Notes under the pieces: generated by a model
What the model was told of the DNA's origin: nothing
Seen by the model: the letters and a program-made list of their open reading frames with translations, nothing else
Database searches by the model: none
In this document: piece by piece, positions 43,491 through 51,627 of the stretch
How positions within the stretch are numbered: position 1 is the first letter of the stretch
Layout of the letters: each line of letters starts with the position of its first letter
Made by a program: the position numbers and the translations under genes
Assembly: GCF_019823105.1 (NCBI RefSeq)
Contig: NZ_CP081958.1
Span: 2,480,001 to 2,544,000 of the forward strand
From: Halobaculum magnesiiphilum
GTDB taxonomy: Archaea > Halobacteriota > Halobacteria > Halobacteriales > Haloferacaceae
Reading direction: 5' to 3'
DNA: 64,000 nt

Positions 43491-43853
43491 CTACGACGCG
43501 AGCGCGCTCTCGACCTCCGAGCGCAGCGTGTCCTCCTCGACGGGCTTCGTGACGTAGCCGTCGGCGCCCGCCTTCACCGCCTGCTTCATCTGGTCGCGCT
43601 GTTCGACGCTGGTGCACATCACGACGCACGTGCCGGGGTCGCGCTCCTTGATGTCGCTGGTCGCCTCGATGCCGTTCACCTCGGGCATCATGATGTCCAT
43701 CGTGACCAGGTCCGGCCTGGTCTCCTCGAACAGCTCGACCGCCTCCGACCCGTTCTCGGCCTCTCCCACGACCTCGAAGTCGTCCTCGAGGATCCCCCGG
43801 ATGAGCGTGCGCTGGAACCCGGAGTCGTCCACGATGAGGATCCGTCTCGCCAT
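43491..43853 (-). CDS. CheY-like single-domain response regulator
   Basis: A 120-aa receiver domain with no output domain. It has the acidic pair in ILIVDDSGF, phospho-acceptor Asp in LVTMDIMMPEVNG, switch Thr/Ser in VMCTSVEQ and the conserved Lys in YVTKPVEED. It resembles chemotaxis CheY, but no che genes are in this window, so it may serve another kinase. CGCTTATCC at 43876-43884 (minus strand) is a TATA-like box ~28 bp upstream. Degenerate 10-bp tandem repeats lie further upstream at 43931-43955. Confidence 0.9.
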   Translation of the reverse strand: MARRILIVDDSGFQRTLIRGILEDDFEVVGEAENGSEAVELFEETRPDLVTMDIMMPEVNGIEATSDIKERDPGTCVVMCTSVEQRDQMKQAVKAGADGYVTKPVEEDTLRSEVESALAS

Positions 43854-43930
43854 GGACGACACTCCTCCGTCCCGCGGATAAGCGTTCACCCGACGGATCC
43901 AGGCGTGAGATTTTGGACGGGCCGAGTCGG

Positions 43931-43955
43931 GTCGGGACGAGTCGGGACGAGTCGG
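43931..43955. repeat. Tandem 10-bp repeat upstream of cheY-like gene
   Basis: GTCGGGACGA twice in direct succession (43931-43950), then a partial third copy GTCGGG. It is ~50 bp beyond the TATA-like box of the response-regulator gene. Could be an operator or a slippage product. Confidence 0.5.
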
Positions 43956-44050
43956 GTCAGGCCGGGCTGGATCGGCCACGCGACTCGACCGCGTCGGCGA
44001 CTCCCTCGGCCGACTCACGGACGGCCCCGGCCGATGGTACGGAAAGCTTA

Positions 44051-44073
44051 GTAACTCAACCGCCTTCAGTTAA
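44051..44073. promoter_or_regulatory. Possible autoregulatory operator of nikR
   Basis: Inverted repeat TAACT-N11-AGTTA at 44052-44072, lying between a TATA-like CTTAGT (44047-44052) and the NikR ATG at 44077. A dyad overlapping the transcription start would suit repression by a dimeric RHH regulator. The identity of the bound protein is inferred. Confidence 0.4.
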
Positions 44074-44076
44074 TAC

Positions 44077-44496
44077 ATGGGCGTCGTCAGCGTCTCGATG
44101 CCGGACAGCCTCGTCGACCGGATCGACGAGTTCACCGAGGAACACGGCTACACCGGGCGAAGCGAGTTCCTCCGGGAGGCGGCCAGGGACCTCCTCGGGG
44201 AGTTCGAGGACCGCAAGCTCGAGGACCGCGAGCTGATGGGGATCGTCACCGTCGTGTTCGATTACGAGGGCACGGCAGTCGAGGAGCGCATGATGCGGCT
44301 GCGCCACGAACACGAGGAGATCGTCGCCTCGAACTTCCACAGCCACGTCGGCGATCACAACTGCATGGAGCTGTTCATCCTCGAGGGGAACCTGGAACAG
44401 ATCTCGACGTTCGTCGGGAAGATCCGCGCCACGACCGACACCAAGACGGTGGACTACTCCGTCACCCCCATCGGCGACGCCGAGGGGATCGTCTGA
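44077..44496 (+). CDS. nikR: NikR-type nickel-responsive ribbon-helix-helix regulator
   Basis: A 139-aa protein with an N-terminal RHH domain ([38 protein letters not shown]) and a C-terminal ACT-like NikR domain. The metal-binding pattern is present: RLRHEHEE His, then [13 protein letters not shown] with His-x-His and Cys, matching the square-planar nickel site. It would sense Ni(II) and repress nickel uptake or hydrogenase/urease genes, none of which are in this window. Upstream dyad at 44051-44073. Confidence 0.88.
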   Translation: MGVVSVSMPDSLVDRIDEFTEEHGYTGRSEFLREAARDLLGEFEDRKLEDRELMGIVTVVFDYEGTAVEERMMRLRHEHEEIVASNFHSHVGDHNCMELFILEGNLEQISTFVGKIRATTDTKTVDYSVTPIGDAEGIV

Positions 44497-44768
44497 GCGC
44501 GCGGGCCGACGCGACGAGTGTGGGGGATGAGAATTGTGGATTTGACGAATAACTGCGTCCGCGTGCGACGAGTTCTCGTGGGCATCCCCGATCCGGTTCA
44601 CACGCGGTAGTGTCCGGGTTTCGGATGATCTCCCCCGGGATATCCGCCCCGATCAGGTCGCTGTCGGCCGATCGTTGCGATCGCATTGCTATTCGATCAC
44701 ACACCGCCAGTCGCCGGGATCCGAACCAACCTTCAATATCAGGGGGATCGTATCCCCGTGATGGAGTT

Positions 44769-45911
44769 ATGGACATTTCAAACATCGCCGTGCCGGAGTT
44801 CGTCGAGGTGGACGCGGGCAAACGACTCGGAAAGATCCGCTCCATCTTCGAACGCGAGAATCCGAAGGGAATCATCGTGATGGAGGACGGCGAGTACGCG
44901 GGCGTCATCGGCGAACGGGAGCTGATCAACTCCCGCGTCGACGACGACACGCGGGCTGCGGCGCTGATGAAGTCCGCCCCGGAGGTCGCCCGCACCGAGG
45001 ACGTCCGCGAGGTCGCGCGCGTGCTGGTCGAGGGGAACGTCAAGGTCGCGCCCGTCTACGAGGGCGAGAAGCTGTACGGCATCGTCACCGTCGACGCCAT
45101 CCTCTCGGCGGTCCTCGACAACCTGGACGCGCTGACCGTCGACGACATCTACACCGAGGACGTGGTCACCGTCACGGAGGACGCCCACGTCGGCCAGGCG
45201 ATCAACCGCCTGCGCGAGAACGGCATCTCGCGGCTCCCGGTCGTCAACGAGAGCGGCCGCCTGGAGGGGATCCTCACGACCCACGACATCGTGGACTTCG
45301 TCGTCCGCGACGGCGAGCGCCAGGGTCGCGGCGACCGGCGTGGCGACCTCGACCGCATGCTCGATCTGCCGGTGTACGACATGATGTCCTCGCCGGTGCG
45401 CACCGTCACCGCCGCGAAGTCGGTGCGCGAGGCGGTCGAGCTGATGATGGACAACGACATCAGCGGCCTGGTCGTCACACCGGAGGAGCGCGACGACCTC
45501 GTCGCGGGCGTGCTCACCAAGACCGACGTGCTGCGCGCGCTCACGTTCACCGAGGAGGACGCGATGGACGTGCAGGTGACGAACGTCCGCCTGCTGGATA
45601 CGCTCTCGCGCGAGGACATCCGCAACTCGATCGGCCAGGTGTCGGACAAGTACCAGGAGATGCGCGTGCTGCACGCGCACGTCCGCTTCCACGAGCACAA
45701 GGAGAAGCTCCGGGGCACGCCGCTCATCCAGGCGCAGATCCGCCTGCGCACCACGCACGGGCAGGTCGCCGGCTCCGGCGAGGGGTACGGCGCCGAGCAC
45801 GCCTTCCACGTCGCGCTCGACAAGCTGGAGCGCAACGTCCTCGAGGTGAAGGGCGTCACCGCCGACGAGCGCTACCGCGGCCAGCTCCTCCGGAAGCTCG
45901 GCGAGCTGTAA
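44769..45911 (+). CDS. Four-CBS-domain protein fused to an HPF/RaiA-like ribosome-binding domain
   Basis: A 380-aa protein. Four CBS domains (~1-60, 65-120, 122-185, 200-270) form two Bateman modules that usually bind adenine nucleotides. The C-terminal ~105 residues resemble the S30EA/HPF fold (VLHAHVRFHEHKEKLRGTPLIQAQIRLRT ... HAFHVALDKLERNVLEVKG), the domain that binds the 30S decoding site in hibernation factors. The combination suggests an energy-sensing ribosome-hibernation factor. Start ATG 44769 is supported by TTCAATATC at 44732-44740. It stands alone on the plus strand. Confidence 0.82.
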   Translation: MDISNIAVPEFVEVDAGKRLGKIRSIFERENPKGIIVMEDGEYAGVIGERELINSRVDDDTRAAALMKSAPEVARTEDVREVARVLVEGNVKVAPVYEGEKLYGIVTVDAILSAVLDNLDALTVDDIYTEDVVTVTEDAHVGQAINRLRENGISRLPVVNESGRLEGILTTHDIVDFVVRDGERQGRGDRRGDLDRMLDLPVYDMMSSPVRTVTAAKSVREAVELMMDNDISGLVVTPEERDDLVAGVLTKTDVLRALTFTEEDAMDVQVTNVRLLDTLSREDIRNSIGQVSDKYQEMRVLHAHVRFHEHKEKLRGTPLIQAQIRLRTTHGQVAGSGEGYGAEHAFHVALDKLERNVLEVKGVTADERYRGQLLRKLGEL

Positions 45912-46040
45912 GCCGGTAGCCCCCACGAGCCGAACCAGCACGGCGAACCCGCGGCGGCACGGTCCCCGCCGTCTCTCGCTTTCTCGCTCTCTCGGTCTCG
46001 CGTCCGCCGAGGGGTCCGTGTCCTCGCGTTGCCTCGCGCC

Positions 46041-46886
46041 CTACCGACCGAACAACCGCTGTAGCGTCCCGCTCGTCCGCTCGTCCCCGACCCCGGCTTC
46101 CGCACGGAACCGCTCGATCGCGTCGTCGTCGACGCCGCCGGCATCGACGCGGAGCGTGTCGGCCTCGCCCTCCGTCTCGACGACGACCTCGCGGCCCCGG
46201 GTTCCCGCGTACACGCCCATCAGCGCCACCCCAAGCAGCAGCGAGACCGCGCCGGCGACCCGGAGCGCGTCGTCGACGAGCGAGAGCACGGAGAGCACGC
46301 CGTCGACCATCGAGAGGAGCCCGCCGACGCCCGTCGCGCCGGCGCCGTCGGGCGTCGTCGCGCTCATCGAGTCGAGCGACACCATCGAGCCGCCCAGCAC
46401 CATCGCGAGCCCGCCGATGACGGTGTACGCGATGGGGCGAACGAGCCAGTCGGTCGCCGTCGACGACGGCGACACGTCCGTCACGTTGACGCGGTGGACC
46501 GCGCGGAGGGTTGCGCGTTTCTCGGGGTCCGCCTGGGGCGCGTGTGCGAGTACTCGGTGGCTCGTCGCTACGAGTCGTCCGTCCGCGACGGGGAGGCTCG
46601 CGCGGACCTCCTCCCCGGCGTACAGTAGCGGCTCGACGGGGTCTGACTCAGCGGTCGGAACCGTACCGTCGCCGCCGGCGTCGTCAGGTCGCTCCCCGCT
46701 TCGGTCGCGGTCGCTGACGGAGTCACGTGTCGAACCGAGAGAACCGGGGTCGTCGAGCGGCGACGGCTCGGCGGGCGAGACGACCGTGTCGGCGCCGTCG
46801 GTGCCGTCGGCGCCGAACGAGACGCCGTCGTCGGCCGGCGGGTCGCGGTCGTCGTCCGCGTCGCCCCCGAAGTCGAAGCCGCCCAT
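46041..46886 (-). CDS. Acidic membrane protein with PH-like segment, third gene of the actin operon
   Basis: A 281-aa protein. Residues 1-90 are acidic, Gly/Ser/Asp-rich and disordered. Residues ~90-145 (VRASLPVADGRLVATSHRVLAHA ... AVHRVNVTDVSPS) resemble a bacterial PH-like domain. Two TM segments follow (~150-170 and ~205-228), then a cytoplasmic DDDAIERFRAEAGV tail. It starts 7 bp after the actin stop and is therefore probably co-expressed. A membrane anchor or partner for the actin is the simplest reading, but not demonstrated. Confidence 0.6.
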   Translation of the reverse strand: MGGFDFGGDADDDRDPPADDGVSFGADGTDGADTVVSPAEPSPLDDPGSLGSTRDSVSDRDRSGERPDDAGGDGTVPTAESDPVEPLLYAGEEVRASLPVADGRLVATSHRVLAHAPQADPEKRATLRAVHRVNVTDVSPSSTATDWLVRPIAYTVIGGLAMVLGGSMVSLDSMSATTPDGAGATGVGGLLSMVDGVLSVLSLVDDALRVAGAVSLLLGVALMGVYAGTRGREVVVETEGEADTLRVDAGGVDDDAIERFRAEAGVGDERTSGTLQRLFGR

Positions 46887-46893
46887 CGGCCCC

Positions 46894-47967
46894 TTACTGG
46901 CCGGCGAGCTTCTCGGCGATGCGCCGAGCGCCCTCCGCGGCCGCGAGGTCGGGCTCGTCGGGCACGACCACGTTCACGTCGCGGTCGAGCTCCGCGCTGA
47001 GCCGGCGCTCGAACTCCTCGGCGAGGCCTGGGATGCACGCCATGCCGCCGGTGACGGCGATGTCGTTGTTCAGCGAGAGCTGGTACACCTTCATGTAATC
47101 GTTGGCGAGTTCGGGGAGGAACTCGTTGGCGACCTCGTCGACGGCGGCGTCGAGGTACCAGTCGAGGGCGTCGACGACGCTGTCCTCGATGGTGAACTCG
47201 TGGGAGCCGCCGCCGGGCTGCTGGATCACGTCCGAGAACGGCTCGAACTCCCCGACGTTGCCGTGCTCCTCCTTGTACTCGCGGGCGGTCGTCAGGTCGA
47301 CGTGGACCCGGCCCTGCGTCTCCTCCTCGACGTTGGCGACGATGCGGCGGTCCACGTCGTTGCCCGTCACCGAGCCGGTGGAGAAGGGCACGAGCTGGTC
47401 GCCGCGGCGGTACGCGCACGCCTCGAGGTTCGTCGACCCCATGTTCACGGAGATGAACACGTCGTCGACGGCCTCGACGCCGTCGCCCATCGCGGGGATG
47501 GCCCCACACAGCGACTCGGGGTACGCGCGCATGGTGTGGGCGCCGATGTCCGAGGACTCGATGACCTCGGTGAGGTTCTCCAGCCCGGCGTCGTTGTCCA
47601 TCGTCGGGATGGCGTACACGACCGCCGAGTCCGAGGGGACGCCGTTGGCCGAGAGCAACTCGCGGAAGAACCGGCCCGCCAGCTCCGCGCGGTCGTCGTC
47701 CTCCGGCAGTCCGGAGCGGAGCATGTACTCGACGCGGTCGGGGTACTCGGCGGCGGCCTGCTCCCCGAACAGGGCCTTCTCGCTCCCGGTGATCGCGTCC
47801 TCGTACAGCGCGAGACACGTGAGCGTTCGCACCGTGGTGAGGTCGTCGCTCTCGGGCTCATCGGGGTACCGAAGCACGGTCCGCGTGGACCCGAGCTTCA
47901 CGCCGATGGGGGTCGGATTACTCGACTCGAAACTGTCGTCGTCTGCGGATTCGGATTCTGCTGCCAT
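46894..47967 (-). CDS. Actin/MreB-like ATPase (salactin-related)
   Basis: A 357-aa protein of the actin-ATPase fold. Phosphate-1-like IGVKLGSTRTVL, connector region AVVYAIPTMDNDAGL, phosphate-2 VFISVNMGSTNLEACAY, adenosine motif NDIAVTGGMACIPGL and the C-terminal EGARRIAEKL are in the expected order. It resembles haloarchaeal MreB-like proteins such as salactin, a filament-forming actin of Halobacterium salinarum. The start ATG 47967 lies 2 bp after the stop of the ArlD/E-domain gene. It is the middle gene of a three-gene operon. Confidence 0.8.
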   Translation of the reverse strand: MAAESESADDDSFESSNPTPIGVKLGSTRTVLRYPDEPESDDLTTVRTLTCLALYEDAITGSEKALFGEQAAAEYPDRVEYMLRSGLPEDDDRAELAGRFFRELLSANGVPSDSAVVYAIPTMDNDAGLENLTEVIESSDIGAHTMRAYPESLCGAIPAMGDGVEAVDDVFISVNMGSTNLEACAYRRGDQLVPFSTGSVTGNDVDRRIVANVEEETQGRVHVDLTTAREYKEEHGNVGEFEPFSDVIQQPGGGSHEFTIEDSVVDALDWYLDAAVDEVANEFLPELANDYMKVYQLSLNNDIAVTGGMACIPGLAEEFERRLSAELDRDVNVVVPDEPDLAAAEGARRIAEKLAGQ

Positions 47968-47969
47968 GG

Positions 47970-48428
47970 TTATCGGAGCGCGGCGAGGCGGGCGACGAAC
48001 AGCAGGCTCGTGCGATGGTGGCCGACGGTGAGCCGCGAGCCGTCGGTGTCGTCGAAGGCTTCGAGGTACGCCGCGAGGGCGTCCTCGACGGACTCGTCGA
48101 GCCACTCCACGTCCCGATAGAAGGCGAGCGCCTCGCGGGCGCGTTCGCGCCCGCCGACGCCGACGAGGTAGCGTAACCAGTCGAGCACGAGCTGGGTCCC
48201 GACCACCGAGTCCGGAAGACTCGGCAGGTAGGGCCTGCTCGCGCCGCCGGCCGCCGCCTGAAGGAGGAAGGCGTCTTCCACCTGCGCCGCCCGCACGCGC
48301 GCGTCCGCTCGACCGAGGAAATCGTCCGGCTGCGTCCACCGGTCGGGTTCCTCGTCGGCGTGCGTCGGCGCCGCCGCTCCCGTCAACGCTCGCAACTCCT
48401 TCGGGTCGTAATCGCTCGGTCTGAGCAT
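47970..48428 (-). CDS. ArlD/E (FlaD/E) domain protein upstream of actin
   Basis: A 152-aa protein (158 aa if GTG 48446 is used). The C-terminal ~90 residues match the archaellum ArlD/E domain: RPYLPSLPDSVVGTQLVLDWLRYLVGVGG, then ALAFYRDVEWLDESVEDALAAYLEAF and LTVGHHRTSLLFVARLAAL. The N-terminal YDPKELRALTG is also typical of haloarchaeal members. ArlC/D/E form the cytoplasmic ring that links the archaellum motor to chemotaxis, but no other arl gene is here. The actin gene follows after 2 bp. A GTACATATTTACA box is at ~48485-48497. Confidence 0.75.
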   Translation of the reverse strand: MLRPSDYDPKELRALTGAAAPTHADEEPDRWTQPDDFLGRADARVRAAQVEDAFLLQAAAGGASRPYLPSLPDSVVGTQLVLDWLRYLVGVGGRERAREALAFYRDVEWLDESVEDALAAYLEAFDDTDGSRLTVGHHRTSLLFVARLAALR

Positions 48429-48555
48429 GTCCTGGTTCGTCCGCACTCCCTGTGCCGCTACCCTCCCCTATCCGGAAACGGTGTAAATATGTACCCTCCC
48501 GAATATCACGGTTGAAATCGTCGGTGCGTCGGCGTCGTCGCCGCTCCCGATCTCC

Positions 48556-49428
48556 TTACGTGTCCGCGAGCGTGAACTCCACGCGTTCCTTCTCGCCGCC
48601 CTGCGTCGTCCGCCCCTCGACGGTCACCTCGCCGATCGCGTCGGTCGCGTCGACGTGGGTGCCCGCGCAGGCGGTCCGGTCGAACGGGGCGTCCGCGTCG
48701 CCCGCTCGCGGGTCGGTCCCCTCCCCGCTCGCGTTCCCCGGGGCGCTTCGCGCCCCGCCGATCTCCACGATCCGAAGCTCCGTGATCGAACTCGGGAGCA
48801 GATCGATCCGGGTGCGCTCGGTGTCCAGTTCAGCCTCCGCGACCTCCCGGTCCATCGTGTAGTGGCGCACGGGGAGCGCGTCGTCGACGAGGGCGTTCAT
48901 GCGCGCCTCGATGTCCGCCAGGTCGGTCTCGGAGAACTTCGGGTACTCGGCGTCGAGGCGCGCGCGGTCGACGTACAGCTGGTTGCCGACCGTCCGCGCG
49001 TCGAACTCGTCCAGCAGGACCGCCGAGAGGAGGTGCTGTGCGGTGTGATACCGCATGAGAGCGTGCCGGCGGTCCCAGTCGAGGACGCCGCGGACGCGCG
49101 CGCCCTCGGGCGGCGCCGCGCCGTCGAGGTGGTGATAGACGGTGTCGGTCTTCTCCACGTCGGTGACGGCGAACTCGTCGCCGGCGGCGTCGTTGGCGAC
49201 CTCGGCGCCGCCGCCGTCGCCATCGTCCCGATTCGCGTCGCCGCCGTCCCGATCCGCGTCGTCGCCGCCCCCGTCGAGCACGCGGAGCGTCCCCGTGTCG
49301 TTGGGCTGGCCGCCGCCGGTCGGATAGAAGTGCGTCCGGTCGAGCACGACGCGCTCGTCGAGCGCGCGCTCGACGGTCGCCTCGAACTCCCCGACGGTGC
49401 TGTCGGCGAGATACAGCTGTTCGGTCAC
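48556..49428 (-). CDS. alaX: Alanyl-tRNA editing protein AlaX (AlaRS second-additional-domain family)
   Basis: A 290-aa trans-editing hydrolase that deacylates Ser- or Gly-tRNA-Ala. Zinc ligands are visible in RYHTAQHLLSAVL (HxxxH) and RTACAGTHVDATDAIG (Cys-x3-His). The N-terminal half has the AlaRS-type barrel with HFYPTGGGQPNDTG. An acidic Gly/Asp repeat (DGGGDDADRDGGDANRDDG) is inserted after residue ~50. The start is GTG 49428. The length is that of the larger AlaX-M/L type. Confidence 0.88.
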   Translation of the reverse strand: MTEQLYLADSTVGEFEATVERALDERVVLDRTHFYPTGGGQPNDTGTLRVLDGGGDDADRDGGDANRDDGDGGGAEVANDAAGDEFAVTDVEKTDTVYHHLDGAAPPEGARVRGVLDWDRRHALMRYHTAQHLLSAVLLDEFDARTVGNQLYVDRARLDAEYPKFSETDLADIEARMNALVDDALPVRHYTMDREVAEAELDTERTRIDLLPSSITELRIVEIGGARSAPGNASGEGTDPRAGDADAPFDRTACAGTHVDATDAIGEVTVEGRTTQGGEKERVEFTLADT

Positions 49429-49599
49429 GGCCGAACGTGGGCGACGGGCGCACTTAGCGGTTCGTGAGCCGGCCGTCCGGGCCGCGGCCGGCGTCGGCTC
49501 GCCGGGTCCGACCTGTCGTAACGACTAAGGACGAAACAGGCCGTATCGTTCCGTAATGAGAACGACATTCGTCTCTTCCCGACTCGATCTTCACAGGGG

Positions 49600-50304
49600 G
49601 TGGCCGCAGTGGGCGTCGAAATAAAGGGCTCGAGCGTCACCGCCGAGGAGTTCGCGGACATGGAGCACTTCGTCCGCGAGTACCTCGCGGCGTCCGTCGA
49701 GAGCGAGGACGACGGCGGCCGCATGCGGTGGTACCCGTGGCACTCCGCGGAGTACCGATTCAACCACATCCTGAACGTCGTCGACATCGCCGAGCGGATC
49801 GCGGCCAAGGAGGGCGCCGACGCCGACGTGGTGCGCGTGGCCGCGCTGTTTCACGACGTGTCGAAGCTGGAGGCCGATCAGGACGTCCACGCCGAGGAGG
49901 GCGCCCGCGTCGCCCGACAGTACCTCGAAACCCACGGCGACTACCCGGAGTCGTTCGTCGCCGAGGTGTGCTCGGCCGTCGAGGACCACTCCTACCAGGG
50001 GCCGCTGTCGGACCTGTCGCTGGAGACGCAGTGTCTCATCGAGGCGGACCTGCTCGACAAGGTCGGCGCCAACGGCACCGCGCTCATGATCCTCCGGATG
50101 GGCTACGAGGCGCGCACGCACATGGACGCCGCCGAGATGGTCCAGCGCGTGCTGGAGCGCGGTCGCGAGCACGCCTCGCGCGTCGAAAGCGACACCGCCG
50201 AGTCCATCGCCCACGAGCGCATCAAGCGCGTGAAGTGGTTCCGCGAGTGGCTGGAGGACGAGGTGAGGGAGATGAGCCACGAGCGCGAGTTCGACGAGGT
50301 CTGA
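49600..50304 (+). CDS. HD-domain phosphohydrolase
   Basis: A 234-aa HD-superfamily metal-dependent hydrolase. Metal ligands are in FNHILNVVDIAE (His), ALFHDVSKLEAD (HD pair) and AVEDHSYQG (His), with a final Asp in LIEADLLDKVGANG. Substrate unknown; nucleotides or cyclic nucleotides are typical. The start is GTG 49600, preceded by a Shine-Dalgarno-like AGGGG, one of few in this window. It is divergent from alaX. Confidence 0.82.
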   Translation: MAAVGVEIKGSSVTAEEFADMEHFVREYLAASVESEDDGGRMRWYPWHSAEYRFNHILNVVDIAERIAAKEGADADVVRVAALFHDVSKLEADQDVHAEEGARVARQYLETHGDYPESFVAEVCSAVEDHSYQGPLSDLSLETQCLIEADLLDKVGANGTALMILRMGYEARTHMDAAEMVQRVLERGREHASRVESDTAESIAHERIKRVKWFREWLEDEVREMSHEREFDEV

Positions 50305-50403
50305 GGCGGCGACGGAGGCGAGGCGGAGGCGACCGCGCACGCACACGGCCGCCGGTGCCTCCGCCGTCCCGCGAGCGCGCCGCCGTCAGCGACGCCGGAA
50401 GCA

Positions 50404-50499
50404 CCGTCGTCAGCGACGCTTGAATCGCCGTTGTCAGCGACGCTTGAATCGCCGTCGTCAGCGACGCTTGAATCGCCGTCGTCAGCGACGCCGAAAGCG
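50404..50499. repeat. Four 24-bp tandem repeats, each with a CGTCG-TCAG-CGACG hairpin
   Basis: Units at 50404-50427, 50428-50451, 50452-50475 and 50476-50499, the last three bases or so diverging in the final unit, plus a degenerate copy before 50404. Each has the perfect dyad CGTCG-TCAG-CGACG (one copy has T for C). They sit in the 207-bp gap between the convergent HD-hydrolase and epimerase genes, ending 13 bp before the epimerase stop. They could form serial hairpins in both transcripts and act as a bidirectional 3' element. Confidence 0.85.
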
Positions 50500-50511
50500 A
50501 CGGCACTGCAC

Positions 50512-51504
50512 TCACAGCGTGTCGAGCACGCCGAGCACGCGCTCCTCGGCCTCGCGGCCGGGGTCGTGTTCGCTCCCGTCGCGGTCGCTCTCGCGGTGCT
50601 CGGCGACGGTCCGCTCCATCGCCTCGCCGAGGGGCGTCGACTCCCAGCCGAGCGCCGCGAGCTTGTTCGTGTCGAGGACGTGCGGGTACTCGCGGTAGAG
50701 GATGAAGTCGTCGGGCGAGAGATCGGCCGCCGCGAGCTCGCGCTCGCCCGCGTGGACGACCTCCACGTCGGCGCCGCCGGCGTCGGCGATCAGGTCGACC
50801 ATCTCCTCCATCGTCACGAGCCGGCGGTCGCCGACGTTGTACGCCTCGCCGGGCTCGCCCTCCTCGGCGACGACCCGCAGGGCGCTCGCCACGTCCTCGA
50901 CGTACGCGCGGTGCCAAAGGTTCTGGCCGTCGCCGGGGACGACCACGCGGTCGTGGTTCAGCACGCGGTCGATCCAGTAGTCCAGCCGCTCGGTGTAGTC
51001 GTGGGGGCCGTAGACGATGCACGGGCGGACCGCCATCGCGTTCACGCCGTCCTCGGCGGCCGCGAAGATCTCGCGGTCTCCCTCGGCCTTGCGCGGGCCG
51101 TAGGAGTCGTGGGAGTCGTCGGTCGCCTGCTCGTCGGTGCACTCGCACAGTTCCGTCTCGCCCTCGCGCTTGGGGATCTCCTCGACGCCGTAGGCCGCCC
51201 CCGATGAGATGTACGCGTAGCCGTCGACATCGGAGAACACGTCGGTCGCGACGCGCACGTCCTCCGGGTAGTAGGCGACGCAGTCGATCACGATGTCGGG
51301 ATCGACGGAGAGCGCCGCCGCCTTCAGGTCCGTGTCGTCGCGGCGGTCGCCCTCGACGTGAGTCACTTCCTCGCGCTCCTCGAACGGGTTCTCGTGGGTG
51401 CCGCGGTTGAAGATCGCCACCTGGTAGTCGTGGTCGAGCAGGTCGTCGACGACGTGTCGCCCGATGAATCGGGTGCCGCCGATGACGAGCGCGGTGTTTA
51501 CCAT
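50512..51504 (-). CDS. NAD-dependent epimerase/dehydratase (extended SDR)
   Basis: A 330-aa extended short-chain dehydrogenase: dinucleotide loop VIGGTRFIGRHV, IDCVAYYPED, SSGAAYG and the catalytic Tyr-x3-Lys in DSYGPRKAEGD, then VRPCIVYGPHDY. The family modifies nucleotide sugars. The substrate is not readable, and isolation from glycosyltransferase genes leaves the pathway open. The C-terminus ends in a charged helix. ATG 51504 is at the expected distance from the Rossmann loop. Confidence 0.83.
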   Translation of the reverse strand: MVNTALVIGGTRFIGRHVVDDLLDHDYQVAIFNRGTHENPFEEREEVTHVEGDRRDDTDLKAAALSVDPDIVIDCVAYYPEDVRVATDVFSDVDGYAYISSGAAYGVEEIPKREGETELCECTDEQATDDSHDSYGPRKAEGDREIFAAAEDGVNAMAVRPCIVYGPHDYTERLDYWIDRVLNHDRVVVPGDGQNLWHRAYVEDVASALRVVAEEGEPGEAYNVGDRRLVTMEEMVDLIADAGGADVEVVHAGERELAAADLSPDDFILYREYPHVLDTNKLAALGWESTPLGEAMERTVAEHRESDRDGSEHDPGREAEERVLGVLDTL

Positions 51505-51627
51505 ACGCGGGACGTCGCGCGCGGCGGTCGAAAAGGCCGCGATCCCGGGCGGGCTCGCCGGTTCGTCGTGGTCGTGTCGGCGGGGCGAGTCGGTCGCGGG
51601 GGCGTCCCGCGAACCGGGGTCGGAGCC

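Noticed and set aside
50380-50510. CRISPR array
   Set aside because: Repeats are directly adjacent 24-mers with no unique spacers, and no cas gene is in the window. The same applies to 9631-9666.
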